64,000 nt of DNA from Cernens ardua. GTDB lineage: Bacteria; Pseudomonadota; Gammaproteobacteria; Pseudomonadales; Halomonadaceae. This document shows, piece by piece, positions 1-7,692 of the stretch (the stretch's first letter is position 1; every line of letters begins with the position of its first letter). The notes beneath the pieces are model-generated. The model had not been told where the DNA came from and did no database searches. It saw only the letters and a program-made list of their open reading frames with translations. A program made the translations under genes and the position numbers. The stretch spans positions 434,001 through 498,000 of the forward strand of contig NZ_JBPCZH010000002.1 in NCBI RefSeq assembly GCF_051251085.1, read 5' to 3'.

Positions 1-2
1 TG

Positions 3-1187
3 GCATCATCTACACAATCTGTTGCTGCAAAGAATTCCGTTGTGCCTCCTGAGGATGTGCTTCGTCCATCAACGGACGTTCCAGTTCAACCGGTGGATGA
101 CCGCGATGCAGGTCACGCTAGCCGTATGGCTGGCAGCGCTTCGACGAGGGGCTTTTCAGCAGGCGATGATTCTGCAGCTGACTCAGGCAATGCATACTCG
201 CATGAGCGAGCCGCGCTGAGTAGTGCTGCCCCTTCACCGGTGACGCCTTCGTCCCCTGCCGCGCCATCAAACGCTACAACGCCAAATACTCTATCAGAGG
301 CTCATGGAAGGGAAGCTCCCGCCGTAGAACCACCCCCGTGGGGTGAGGCGCCGTCGTATTCGTCTAATCAGTCAACACCGATCGATCATCTGCCATATGG
401 TTCACCACAGGCGCCAAATGCAAAGGCATCAGAGTCATCGGAAAAGATATCTACTGATGCTGCTTCATCGTCCAATCATTCCTCTGATGTGGTGCAGAAG
501 GAGGCAGCGTCTTCACCTTCAGATCATCAAGCCCATAAAAATCAGGAAGCCCAGGCTAACTACTCGGGTGATGTGTCTTCCTCACGGGCGCATACGTCTG
601 CTGTTCAGCCTTCGGGCAGTGAAGATCAGGATGATGATGACGATGATTCGTATACCGAATATGCAGCCCTTGAGCCCAGTAATGATGTGAGTGAAGCCTT
701 TTCACAGGCTTTGGACGAGAGTCCGGTAGACACACCTGAAGCGTCGGAAGTATCTGCTACTGAGGCACAGTCGGATTACCAGTTGCCTGAAGGAACAGTG
801 ATTGATCACGCAGTATGGCTGACACTCTATCCCCACATTCACCTGGGGGGGATCACCGGTAATTTAATCGCCAACTGCATTGTCATGTCTGACCAAAACA
901 ATCATCTGGCATTGCGGCTGGATCCTACACAGGCGGCAATGAATGCGGACATCCACACGCGTCGGCTTGAAAACGAACTGAAACGGCTGGGTGCGCCCCG
1001 TTCTGTTAGCATTACCCCCGGTGATATTGATCCTGCGATTGAAACCCCACATATTCGTGCGCAGCGTTTTCAACGAGAACGTCGCCAACGAGCGGTTGAA
1101 GCATTGCAAGGTGACCCTCATATACAGGTACTTATGGAACAATTCGGCGCGCGATTGCTCGAAGAGAGCGTCGAGTCTCGCGAATAA
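3..1187 (+). CDS. dnaX: DNA polymerase III subunit tau/gamma, C-terminal part (5' end outside window)
   Basis: DnaX is the clamp-loader ATPase subunit; its full-length tau form also bridges polymerase cores and the DnaB helicase. The reading frame is already open at the left edge, and 394 residues plus stop are visible. The first ~245 residues are a disordered linker rich in Ala, Ser, Pro, Glu and Gln with a run of six Asp. The last ~135 residues are folded and match tau domain V, which binds the alpha subunit, with the pattern W..LYPHIHLGG..GNLIANC followed by ALRLDP. The ATPase domain and any programmed frameshift signal lie upstream, so whether a short gamma form is made cannot be judged. 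It is followed by ybaB and recR, a common order in gammaproteobacteria. Identification is confident; the linker is too variable to interpret. Confidence 0.93.
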   Translation, partial: ASSTQSVAAKNSVVPPEDVLRPSTDVPVQPVDDRDAGHASRMAGSASTRGFSAGDDSAADSGNAYSHERAALSSAAPSPVTPSSPAAPSNATTPNTLSEAHGREAPAVEPPPWGEAPSYSSNQSTPIDHLPYGSPQAPNAKASESSEKISTDAASSSNHSSDVVQKEAASSPSDHQAHKNQEAQANYSGDVSSSRAHTSAVQPSGSEDQDDDDDDSYTEYAALEPSNDVSEAFSQALDESPVDTPEASEVSATEAQSDYQLPEGTVIDHAVWLTLYPHIHLGGITGNLIANCIVMSDQNNHLALRLDPTQAAMNADIHTRRLENELKRLGAPRSVSITPGDIDPAIETPHIRAQRFQRERRQRAVEALQGDPHIQVLMEQFGARLLEESVESRE

Positions 1188-1357
1188 ACGGTCAGGCTCG
1201 AATGTGTTGGCAGTGCGGGTATGGCTCGACAATTCAGCGTTATCATTCCGCCATTGCTGAAATGTTGGCACGTTGGCCGGGTGCGGAACGATTAATATTG
1301 TAGGAAGCGGTAGGTATTTATACACCTTTATCGCGCCATTATTTCAAGGAGTATTTC

Positions 1358-1684
1358 ATGTTTAAAGGTGGCATGGGTGGCCTGATGAAGCAGGCTCAGC
1401 AAATGCAGGAAAAAATGCAAAAGGTGCAGGAAGAGATCGCCGAGCAGGAAGTCGAAGGCGTTTCCGGTGCAGGTATGGTCACTGTTCGCATGAATGGTCG
1501 TCACGACGTGCTCAGCATTAATCTGGACCCTTCTGTCATGAAAGAAGAGAAAGAGTTTCTTGAAGATTTGTTGGCCGCTGCGGTGAATGATGCTGTTCAC
1601 AAGGTAGAAATGAGCTCTAAAGCACGTATGGCGGAAGCTACTGATGGTATGAATCTGCCGGAAGGTTTCAAATTACCGTTCTAA
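1358..1684 (+). CDS. ybaB: YbaB/EbfC nucleoid-associated protein
   Basis: Small dimeric DNA-binding protein that coats the nucleoid. The 108 residues match the family length. The first ~45 residues form a Gln/Met/Glu-rich amphipathic helix (GGLMKQAQQMQEKMQKVQ), then comes the conserved core GMVTVRMNGRHDVLSINLDP, and a second helix leads to the family ending MNLPEGFKLPF. The start is supported by AAGGAG eight bases upstream. It lies 170 bp after dnaX and 620 bp before recR. In many relatives recR follows almost directly, so the long spacer here is unusual. Identification is confident; its DNA-binding preference cannot be read from sequence. Confidence 0.95.
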   Translation: MFKGGMGGLMKQAQQMQEKMQKVQEEIAEQEVEGVSGAGMVTVRMNGRHDVLSINLDPSVMKEEKEFLEDLLAAAVNDAVHKVEMSSKARMAEATDGMNLPEGFKLPF

Positions 1685-2304
1685 GAGGTAATGGTGAGTT
1701 ACGCCAAGTACTGACGTGTCAGCATAACGGGGCGTTTGGCTATCAGGGCTTTGTCATGTTGGTAGTGAATACGCCTCTGGCGATGTGCTATACGGTAGAG
1801 CCGTTCAGGCCCTCTGAAAAACCAGGGTAAAGATAGAGATTTATACCGTTATCTTTTTAGGGCGCGGCTGTATAGTAGACCCATTTCATATGTCGATCAG
1901 AGCACGTAACGGTTGTTGGACCGGTTCTGCCCTGGGTTCAATCACTGTGCTGGCAATGGCACTGCATCATGTTTTACGGAGCATGTTGCAGAATAGTTGT
2001 TTATTTGTTGCAGAGTAGTTGTTTATTGCCAGCGTATTTGAATGTGATTGACGCCATTAGTACGCGGCTTGGCGCTATTATCGTGACTTCCATATTATGG
2101 ACTTACAGCTGCCCATATGGTGCGCCATGGGTGGGGCAGGGTGATTAACACCTATCAGACACATGTTCAAAAGAGCATCCCTCAAGCGCACTTGAAAAGC
2201 GATTGAGTGATGGATTTGACGAAAGCATCCAAAGTCAATGTCTGAAGAATTGTCTCAAGACAGTACTTGTAGAAAGCACTTAAAAAGCATCTAAAGAGAT
2301 CGCC
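1685..2304. other. Long spacer between ybaB and recR
   Basis: 620 bp with no convincing gene. It holds a weak hairpin (AAAGATA 1829-1835 with TATCTTT 1850-1856, then TT) that could end ybaB transcription, and a tandem duplication at 1984-2027. Just before recR, related AAAGCATC-like words recur at about 2172, 2223 and 2286. I looked here for SRP (4.5S) RNA, which can lie near dnaX, but found no GGAAGCAG core. Confidence 0.5.
1984..2027. repeat. 22-bp tandem duplication
   Basis: Two adjacent 22-bp units, 1984-2005 and 2006-2027, each beginning TGTTGCAGA and ending TAGTTGTTTATT, differ at one base (A against G). They lie about 280 bp before recR. The unit length matches other tandem duplications in this window (19154-19238 and 61961-62004). 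Confidence 0.85.
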
Positions 2305-2928
2305 ATGGCCTTTTCACCCCTTTTCGAACAATTGTTGGATGCATTGCGAGTACTTCCTGGCGTCGGCCCAAAAAGTGCCCAGCGTATGGCATTGCACCTT
2401 TTGGAGCGGGATCGTCTGGGAGGTGAACGTATCGCCACAGCGCTTGGGGAGGCATTAGAACGTATCGGTTACTGCCAGCACTGCCGTAATTTATCCGAAC
2501 ATGCCCTATGTGAACTTTGCGCCAATCCAAAACGCGATGACCGCTTGATGTGTGTGGTAGAATCACCGGCTGACCTGATGGCTATCGAAGAGGCGGGTGG
2601 TTTCCGAGGGCGCTATTTTGTACTGCACGGACACTTGTCCCCCCTGGATGGTATCGGGCCCGAGGAAATAGGTCTGGAACTTCTGGAAGAGGAAGTCGAA
2701 CGCCTGTGTCAGCTGGAAGCACCTTTAGAAGAAGTTATTTTAGCCACTAACCCCACCATTGAGGGGGAAGCTACAGCACACTATATTTCTGAGCTGTTGG
2801 TCGCACATGGTGTTAAATGTTCACGCCTGGCCTATGGGATGCCGATGGGAGGGGAGCTTGAGTATGTTGATGGTGGCACGCTCTCCCGGGCATTCAATGG
2901 GCGCCAGCCCTTTTCCTCGGAATCATGA
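2305..2928 (+). CDS. recR: Recombination mediator protein RecR
   Basis: RecR works with RecO (and RecF) to load RecA onto SSB-coated single-stranded DNA during gap repair. The 207 residues are close to the usual ~200. In order: helix-hairpin-helix at residues ~12-30 (RVLPGVGPKSAQRMALHLL), a zinc finger with Cys57, Cys60, Cys69 and Cys72, a Toprim domain from ~82 (VVESPADLMAIEEAGGF...YFVLHG), and the C-terminal Walker-B-like segment with GMPMGGELEYVDGGTLSRAF. No strong Shine-Dalgarno sequence is seen before the ATG, but the conserved N-terminus fixes the start. Identification is near certain. Confidence 0.97.
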   Translation: MAFSPLFEQLLDALRVLPGVGPKSAQRMALHLLERDRLGGERIATALGEALERIGYCQHCRNLSEHALCELCANPKRDDRLMCVVESPADLMAIEEAGGFRGRYFVLHGHLSPLDGIGPEEIGLELLEEEVERLCQLEAPLEEVILATNPTIEGEATAHYISELLVAHGVKCSRLAYGMPMGGELEYVDGGTLSRAFNGRQPFSSES

Positions 2929-3026
2929 TCCTGACGCTCGCTGCGTTCTTGCGTCGTCCAGTATTTATCATTCATTCAGATAGCGTGGTATTCACGCTGT
3001 TTTTTGTGTATTAGAGCATCATTCCC

Positions 3027-4163
3027 ATGGCTGATGTATCGTCAATGACGCACTGGATTGATGATCCCAGTGCACTGGATGCTGTTTGTCAGCATTTAAA
3101 AAATAGTCGGGTCATCGCGCTGGATACTGAATTCATGCGTGAAACAACGTTTCATGCCATTCCTGCTCTGATTCAGTTGAGTGATGGCGTATCGGTATGG
3201 CTTATCGATCCGGTAGCGATAGCGGCAACACCCGCCTTTCAGCAGTTAATGCAATCATCCGATACTCTCAAACTGATACATGCCTGTAGTGAAGATCTGG
3301 AAGTATTGGCCCAGTGGGGCGGTTGTGTGCCGACACCCTTGATGGATACACAAATAGCCGAATCATTGCTAGGGCCAATACCCGCCATGGGTTACCAAAA
3401 GCTGGTCGAGAAGTATTTGGCCATTCCTTTGGACAAGGGGGCGACTCGTTCCGATTGGTTGAAACGTCCGCTGTCATCCACGCAATACGAGTACGCTGCA
3501 CTGGATGTGCTTTATTTGCCGGCCATCTGGGCGTTGCAAAAAAAGGCGCTGGAAAAAAAAGAGCGTCTTGCCTGGGTATTAGAAGATTGCCAACGGTTGA
3601 TTGAGAGTGCTGAGGCGCCTTCTGACTATTCGCAGTATTACTTGCGTCACCGGAATGCATGGAAGTTATCGAAACGTGCGTTGGGCGTCTTTGCTGCCTT
3701 GTGTGAATGGCGTGAAACACAGGTACGAGAGCGCGATATTCCAAGGAACTGGTTGGTGTCGGATGCTGTTCTCTTCGAAATGGCTGAGAAAATGCCACGG
3801 GACAAGGCTGGCCTGGCGACGATACGAGAACTCAAACGGTCTGTCATCAAACAGGATGGCAACCGCTTACTGGCGATCATCTCGCAGGCATTGAAAAATA
3901 AACGAGACGTAGTCACGTTGGCATCACCCGTTACGCCATTCTACCGTCAGGCTCAAAAAGTACTGAAAGGTAAGGTGAAACAACAGGCGGAAGCTCTTGA
4001 TGTGGCGCCGGAGGTATTGGTGCGTCGCCGCGATTACGATGATTGGATTGTAGCGGCAGCTCATGATCCCCAAAAGCTTGATGAGTGTTCGCTGGGGGGG
4101 TGGCGTGGTGAATTACTCGATACAACATTCAGGCAGTCCCTGAGCAATCCCTCAGCATCCTGA
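3027..4163 (+). CDS. rnd: Ribonuclease D
   Basis: 3'-5' exoribonuclease that trims tRNA and other stable RNA precursors. The 378 residues match the family. The N-terminal DEDD exonuclease domain shows ExoI at Asp33 and Glu35 (IALDTEFMRE), ExoII in HACSEDLEVL, and ExoIII with Tyr and Asp in YEYAALDVLYL. One HRDC domain follows at ~215-290 (KRALGVFAALCEWRETQVRERDIPRNWLV), and a second, more diverged one is expected before the C-terminus. The start is an ATG without a clear ribosome site. It is followed by ycgL and ycgN, an order conserved in Pseudomonas and Halomonas, which suggests shared transcription despite a 190-bp gap. Confidence 0.96.
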   Translation: MADVSSMTHWIDDPSALDAVCQHLKNSRVIALDTEFMRETTFHAIPALIQLSDGVSVWLIDPVAIAATPAFQQLMQSSDTLKLIHACSEDLEVLAQWGGCVPTPLMDTQIAESLLGPIPAMGYQKLVEKYLAIPLDKGATRSDWLKRPLSSTQYEYAALDVLYLPAIWALQKKALEKKERLAWVLEDCQRLIESAEAPSDYSQYYLRHRNAWKLSKRALGVFAALCEWRETQVRERDIPRNWLVSDAVLFEMAEKMPRDKAGLATIRELKRSVIKQDGNRLLAIISQALKNKRDVVTLASPVTPFYRQAQKVLKGKVKQQAEALDVAPEVLVRRRDYDDWIVAAAHDPQKLDECSLGGWRGELLDTTFRQSLSNPSAS

Positions 4164-4354
4164 GCAGAAATTTACATGTTACTTGTCCACACAGCATTGT
4201 AGGCGGGTAATTCATGGGGCGGGATAATGTGAGATACCCGAAAAACGAGTAGATTAAACATTTCATGACCAAAGAGCATCATTCATAAAGGCAATATATC
4301 ATCGCGATATCGCTCTTGGTGTAGAAAATCGGGAAGAAGGAGGTTCAGGTAACG

Positions 4355-4624
4355 ATGTCAGAAAAAATCATGTGTCAGGTATACGCGAGCTCTCGTTGGG
4401 AAGAGATGTACTTGTATGTTGAGCGCGACAATGACCTGTCATCATTGCCTGCAGAATTGTGGGAACGCTTTGGTACGCCTCGGCCTGTTCTTGTTGTCTT
4501 GCTGACAGAATCACGTAAATTGGCACGTGTAGATGTCAGGGAGGTCATGGAGGCTATTGAAAGCAAGGGCTTTTACTTGCAGATGCCACCGAACCCTGAC
4601 TTTTCCATTCATGCCGTCAGATGA
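4355..4624 (+). CDS. ycgL: YcgL domain protein (DUF709)
   Basis: Small conserved protein of unknown biochemical function. Its 89 residues cover the whole YcgL domain: CQVYASSRWEEMYLYVER at the start, then LPAELWERFGTP, and KGFYLQMPP near the end. AAGGAGG lies about 15 bases before the ATG, a rather long spacing. Its last codons abut or overlap the reading frame of ycgN, depending on which ycgN start is used. This pairing with ycgN and the preceding rnd is conserved and suggests a shared role, but none is proven. Confidence 0.92.
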   Translation: MSEKIMCQVYASSRWEEMYLYVERDNDLSSLPAELWERFGTPRPVLVVLLTESRKLARVDVREVMEAIESKGFYLQMPPNPDFSIHAVR

Positions 4625-4676
4625 TTTTCCCCAACGGTTTTCATCCCCATACCCTGACATACGATACACAAACCCC

Positions 4677-5228
4677 ATGACCGCTTCCGACTCTCATTTC
4701 AGTCACCTGCCAGAGTGCCAAACCTCGTCGTGTGAGGAGTCCTCTTCCAATGGGCATCACAACAACGGGAAAGATCAAAGTACACCCTTACGTGAGCATT
4801 TTTGGGAACGGTTCACACTGGACGAGTTGACGGATACAGAGTGGGAAGCCTTGTGTGACGGATGCGGGCGTTGTTGCCTCATGAAGATGGAAGATCCGGA
4901 TACCGGGGAAGTTGCCTTGCTCGATGTCTCATGCAGCTTACTGGATACTGAAAGCTGCCAATGCAGTGACTATGAGCACCGCTTCGAACGTGTTCCCGAA
5001 TGTACGCAATTGACACGTGAGAACCTGCCTGCCTTTAATTGGCTGCCGGGAAGCTGCGCATATCGGCGTATGGCAGAAGGGCGGGGATTGGCAGGCTGGC
5101 ACCCGTTGATTGCTGGCAATACCCAACGCATGCATCGCAAGGGCATTAGTGTGAAAGGTATTGCCATCTCTGAAAATGAAGTCGATGAAGAGGATTTCGA
5201 AGAGCATATCATTGCCATTCTTCGTTAA
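4677..5228 (+). CDS. ycgN: YcgN family cysteine-cluster protein (UPF0260)
   Basis: Conserved protein with a cysteine-rich putative metal-binding (zinc/iron) fold; function unknown. The signature CDGCGRCC is followed by further cysteines in CSLLDTESCQC and by LTRENLPAFNWLPGSCAYR and GWHPL, matching E. coli YcgN closely. The conserved part begins about 40 residues in (HFWERFTLDELTDTEWEALCDGCG). The first 35-40 residues are Ser/His-rich and unlike E. coli. I chose the ATG at 4677; an in-frame ATG at 4611 would overlap ycgL by 14 bp, and neither has a clear ribosome site, so coupling to ycgL is possible. Family is sure; start is not. Confidence 0.88.
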   Translation: MTASDSHFSHLPECQTSSCEESSSNGHHNNGKDQSTPLREHFWERFTLDELTDTEWEALCDGCGRCCLMKMEDPDTGEVALLDVSCSLLDTESCQCSDYEHRFERVPECTQLTRENLPAFNWLPGSCAYRRMAEGRGLAGWHPLIAGNTQRMHRKGISVKGIAISENEVDEEDFEEHIIAILR

Positions 5229-5245
5229 ACGCCCAGGTAAAGGCG

Positions 5246-6169
5246 TTATTCCCCCACCTTGCCTTTGGCAATTGCATGTTTGCTTCTTCTCGGCAGCTTG
5301 AGCTCACTCACTACTACGCCAAGGACTATCAGCCCTGCACCCAATAAGCTGATAGCGGGCAGTCGGTCACCGGCCAAACGGCCAAACAACCCTCCCCATA
5401 CTGGTTCACCTGCATAAATCAACGTTGCGCGAGTCGCAGTGACAGCACGTTGAGCCCAATTCATTGCCCATTGAATGAGGATGCTGGCTGCCCCCAAAGC
5501 CAATCCCGTGGAAACCCATATCCAGGAGAATGCGGGAATGGATTCTTTGGCGACTGGCATTAATGCGAAAGAGAGTAAACTTGCCATCAAAAGCTGGATC
5601 GTGGTGACGTTGCGCACATTGACATTACCCGCAAATTGGCCGATCAAAATGATCTCCCCTGCAATGGCGATGGTGCACAGTAATGTATAAATTTCGCCTC
5701 GGCTGATGCTGAAATCACCCAGCCCCTGATTGGAGAGCAGTATCAACCCACTAAAGGCCAACAATACCCCCAACCAGCCCATGAGGCTCAATGAACGTCT
5801 GAAAATAACCCATTGGAGTATCGGCACAATGGGAACATAGAGTGCCGTCATAAAGGCGGAACGACTACTGCTGATGGTTTGTAATCCCATGGTTTGCAGA
5901 CCATAACCCAATGTGATGCAGACACCGATACTCAAACCGGCGATCCACTCCAGTCGAGTAATATGTTTCAGTGAGTTACGGAATAGCGCAAGGCTGATCA
6001 ATCCAGCAGTGCCGAAGCGAACTCCCACAAAAAACAAGGGGCCACACACCTGCATAGAGGCATGTATAAGAAAGAATGAAGCGCCCCAGATTGCCGTAAT
6101 GCCAATGAGAACCAGCTCTCTTTTATTCAAGCCTTTATGTGAAGTAGGGGAAACGGATGAATGTGACAT
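5246..6169 (-). CDS. EamA/DMT family transporter
   Basis: Inner-membrane exporter of the drug/metabolite transporter superfamily; substrate not determinable. The 307 residues hold about ten transmembrane helices from two EamA repeats, beginning ELVLIGITAIWGASFFLIHASM, with the family-typical SSSRSAFMTALYVPIVPIL in the first half and ATRATLIYAGEPVWGGLFGRLAGDRL in the second. The C-terminus is basic (KLPRRSKHAIAKGK). It is convergent with ycgN, 17 bp away, and stands alone on its strand. A second, RhtA-type member of the superfamily lies at 34275-35213. Family is sure. Confidence 0.9.
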   Translation of the reverse strand: MSHSSVSPTSHKGLNKRELVLIGITAIWGASFFLIHASMQVCGPLFFVGVRFGTAGLISLALFRNSLKHITRLEWIAGLSIGVCITLGYGLQTMGLQTISSSRSAFMTALYVPIVPILQWVIFRRSLSLMGWLGVLLAFSGLILLSNQGLGDFSISRGEIYTLLCTIAIAGEIILIGQFAGNVNVRNVTTIQLLMASLLSFALMPVAKESIPAFSWIWVSTGLALGAASILIQWAMNWAQRAVTATRATLIYAGEPVWGGLFGRLAGDRLPAISLLGAGLIVLGVVVSELKLPRRSKHAIAKGKVGE

Positions 6170-6585
6170 AGAGCGCCATCCTTATACAGCTGTGTTGCGG
6201 AAGTCGTCGGCTTATGTGGTGACGATTTAAAATAATTGTTTGCATAGACTATCACTTTTTGGAGAGCCTTACTTTTTATGTCGTTTTTTTCAGCCAAAGG
6301 ACAAAGACGGGGCGTATGACGTCGCTTATTAGTCACGCTAGAGCTGAGCCAGGTGGGCAATTACTCTGATTAGCCAGGGGTAAGTACAGTGACGGTGGTA
6401 AATATTGCTTGGTGTCGGCAGATACACGCCTTTAGGGGGGATATTATGAGGTGTCACATGGAAAGGCGTATGGCGGTGTTTTTCTCAGTAACGATAAATC
6501 AGTCCGCACGTGGTCGCTCTGAATTCCATTCATTTTCTGTTATTTGTGGAATTCAGAGCTCAAGGGAACGGGATGCCTAGCGTCT
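6170..6585. other. Spacer between the EamA gene and tesB
   Basis: 416 bp without a convincing gene; the short reading frames have no family signature. It should hold the promoter of the EamA gene (AT-rich stretch around 6225-6260) and the 3' end of the tesB transcript. The only clear structure is the inverted repeat at 6516-6559. Confidence 0.5.
6516..6559 (-). terminator. 13-bp perfect inverted repeat after tesB
   Basis: GCTCTGAATTCCA (6516-6528) and its exact complement (6547-6559) flank an 18-base AT-rich loop, starting 27 bp past the tesB stop codon. There is no T-run, so it may be a factor-dependent terminator, a 3'-end stabilising hairpin, or an operator. The stem is clear; the role is inferred from position. 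Confidence 0.5.
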
Positions 6586-7398
6586 TTAAACTGGCCGTGT
6601 CAGACCTTCCTGCATGGTCTCGGCCACGAGTTCCCCATTTTGATTGAAGACTTCTCCGCGGCTTAGGCCACGTGCATTCCCTGCCCACGGGCTATACATG
6701 CGATAGCAATGCCATTGGCTGAGGTCCAGATCCTTGTGGAACCAAATGGCATGGTCAATGGTGGCCAAACGCACATCCTTTTGCGGTTGCTTGCCATGAT
6801 GAACCAGTGCTGTTGCCAGAAGGTCAAGGTCAGAGGCATACGCCAGAATCTGACGATGTAGAACAGGGTCCTGGGGTGCATCACCGCGGATTCTAAACCA
6901 GATCGCCTGACGTGATTCTTCGGGATCAATCTCGCAACGAATAATATCCAGTGGGATCAAAGGTACACGCTTAACGATCGTGTCATGGCCCTGCGCAATC
7001 AACTCTTCTGCAGTGGGGAGCCCTTCAGGAAGCTGAGGTGTCTGATGTTTCAACTCTTTCTTTTCTTCAATCTGGTAAGAAGCACTACAGAAGAAAATGG
7101 GCTTGCCATGCTGGATGGCGGTAACACGGCGGGTCGAAAAACTACCTCCATCACGAGTTTGATCGACTTCGTATACCACTGGATGTTTTGCGTCTCCTGG
7201 CCTTAGGAAATAGCCATGCAATGAGTGAACCTTGCGTTCCGGTACGACGTTATGACTGGCTGCCGTGAGCGCCTGTGCCAAAACGTGTCCACCGAAGAGC
7301 TGGGGTAAGCCCAAATCCAGGCTACGTCCTCGAAACAGATTGACTTCCAGGGGTTCCAGTGTCAGTAACTCGACAATACCCGGACTGGATGATGACAT
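6586..7398 (-). CDS. tesB: Acyl-CoA thioesterase II
   Basis: Hydrolyses medium- and long-chain acyl-CoA to free fatty acid and CoA in the cytoplasm. The 270 residues form a double hot-dog fold. The N-terminal half has NLFRGRSLDLGLPQLFGGHVLAQAL and HSLHGYFLRPGD. The C-terminal half has the catalytic-Asp motif ATIDHAIWFHKDLDL and then SPWAGNARGLSRGEVFNQNGELVAETMQEG, with the conserved Gln of the Asp-Thr/Ser-Gln triad. GGAG lies 13 bases before the ATG. It is downstream of ptrB on the same strand with a 294-bp gap, so it probably has its own promoter. Identification is confident. Confidence 0.95.
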   Translation of the reverse strand: MSSSSPGIVELLTLEPLEVNLFRGRSLDLGLPQLFGGHVLAQALTAASHNVVPERKVHSLHGYFLRPGDAKHPVVYEVDQTRDGGSFSTRRVTAIQHGKPIFFCSASYQIEEKKELKHQTPQLPEGLPTAEELIAQGHDTIVKRVPLIPLDIIRCEIDPEESRQAIWFRIRGDAPQDPVLHRQILAYASDLDLLATALVHHGKQPQKDVRLATIDHAIWFHKDLDLSQWHCYRMYSPWAGNARGLSRGEVFNQNGELVAETMQEGLTRPV

Positions 7399-7692
7399 TG
7401 TAGATTTATCTCCTCACGCGTAGTACGCGCGATCTCTCTGGCTGTATATTATTCGACTATGTTATTGGTCAAGGACCTTTCGTGGCTATCGGTATGGCCA
7501 ATCCCTGCTCATCATTCAACTATAAATGCTGAATATACTTCATTTGAACGTTTAATTTTACCCTCAGCTTCATGCTTACGATGCCACTTTGGTCTATTCG
7601 ATGTGAATTAACTGCACGTATATGGATTGGGATGCGGGCTATCCGATCGTGCGCATCCGCTACCTATCCATTTTCAGCTTTCGATTATCAGC

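Noticed and set aside
1685..2304. SRP (4.5S) RNA gene, which can lie near dnaX.
   Set aside because: The conserved GGAAGCAG core was not found on either strand of the spacer; the gene may lie upstream of the window.
3268..3798. 176-codon antisense frame inside rnd.
   Set aside because: Shadow of the real gene; rnd is fully supported by its motifs in the other strand.
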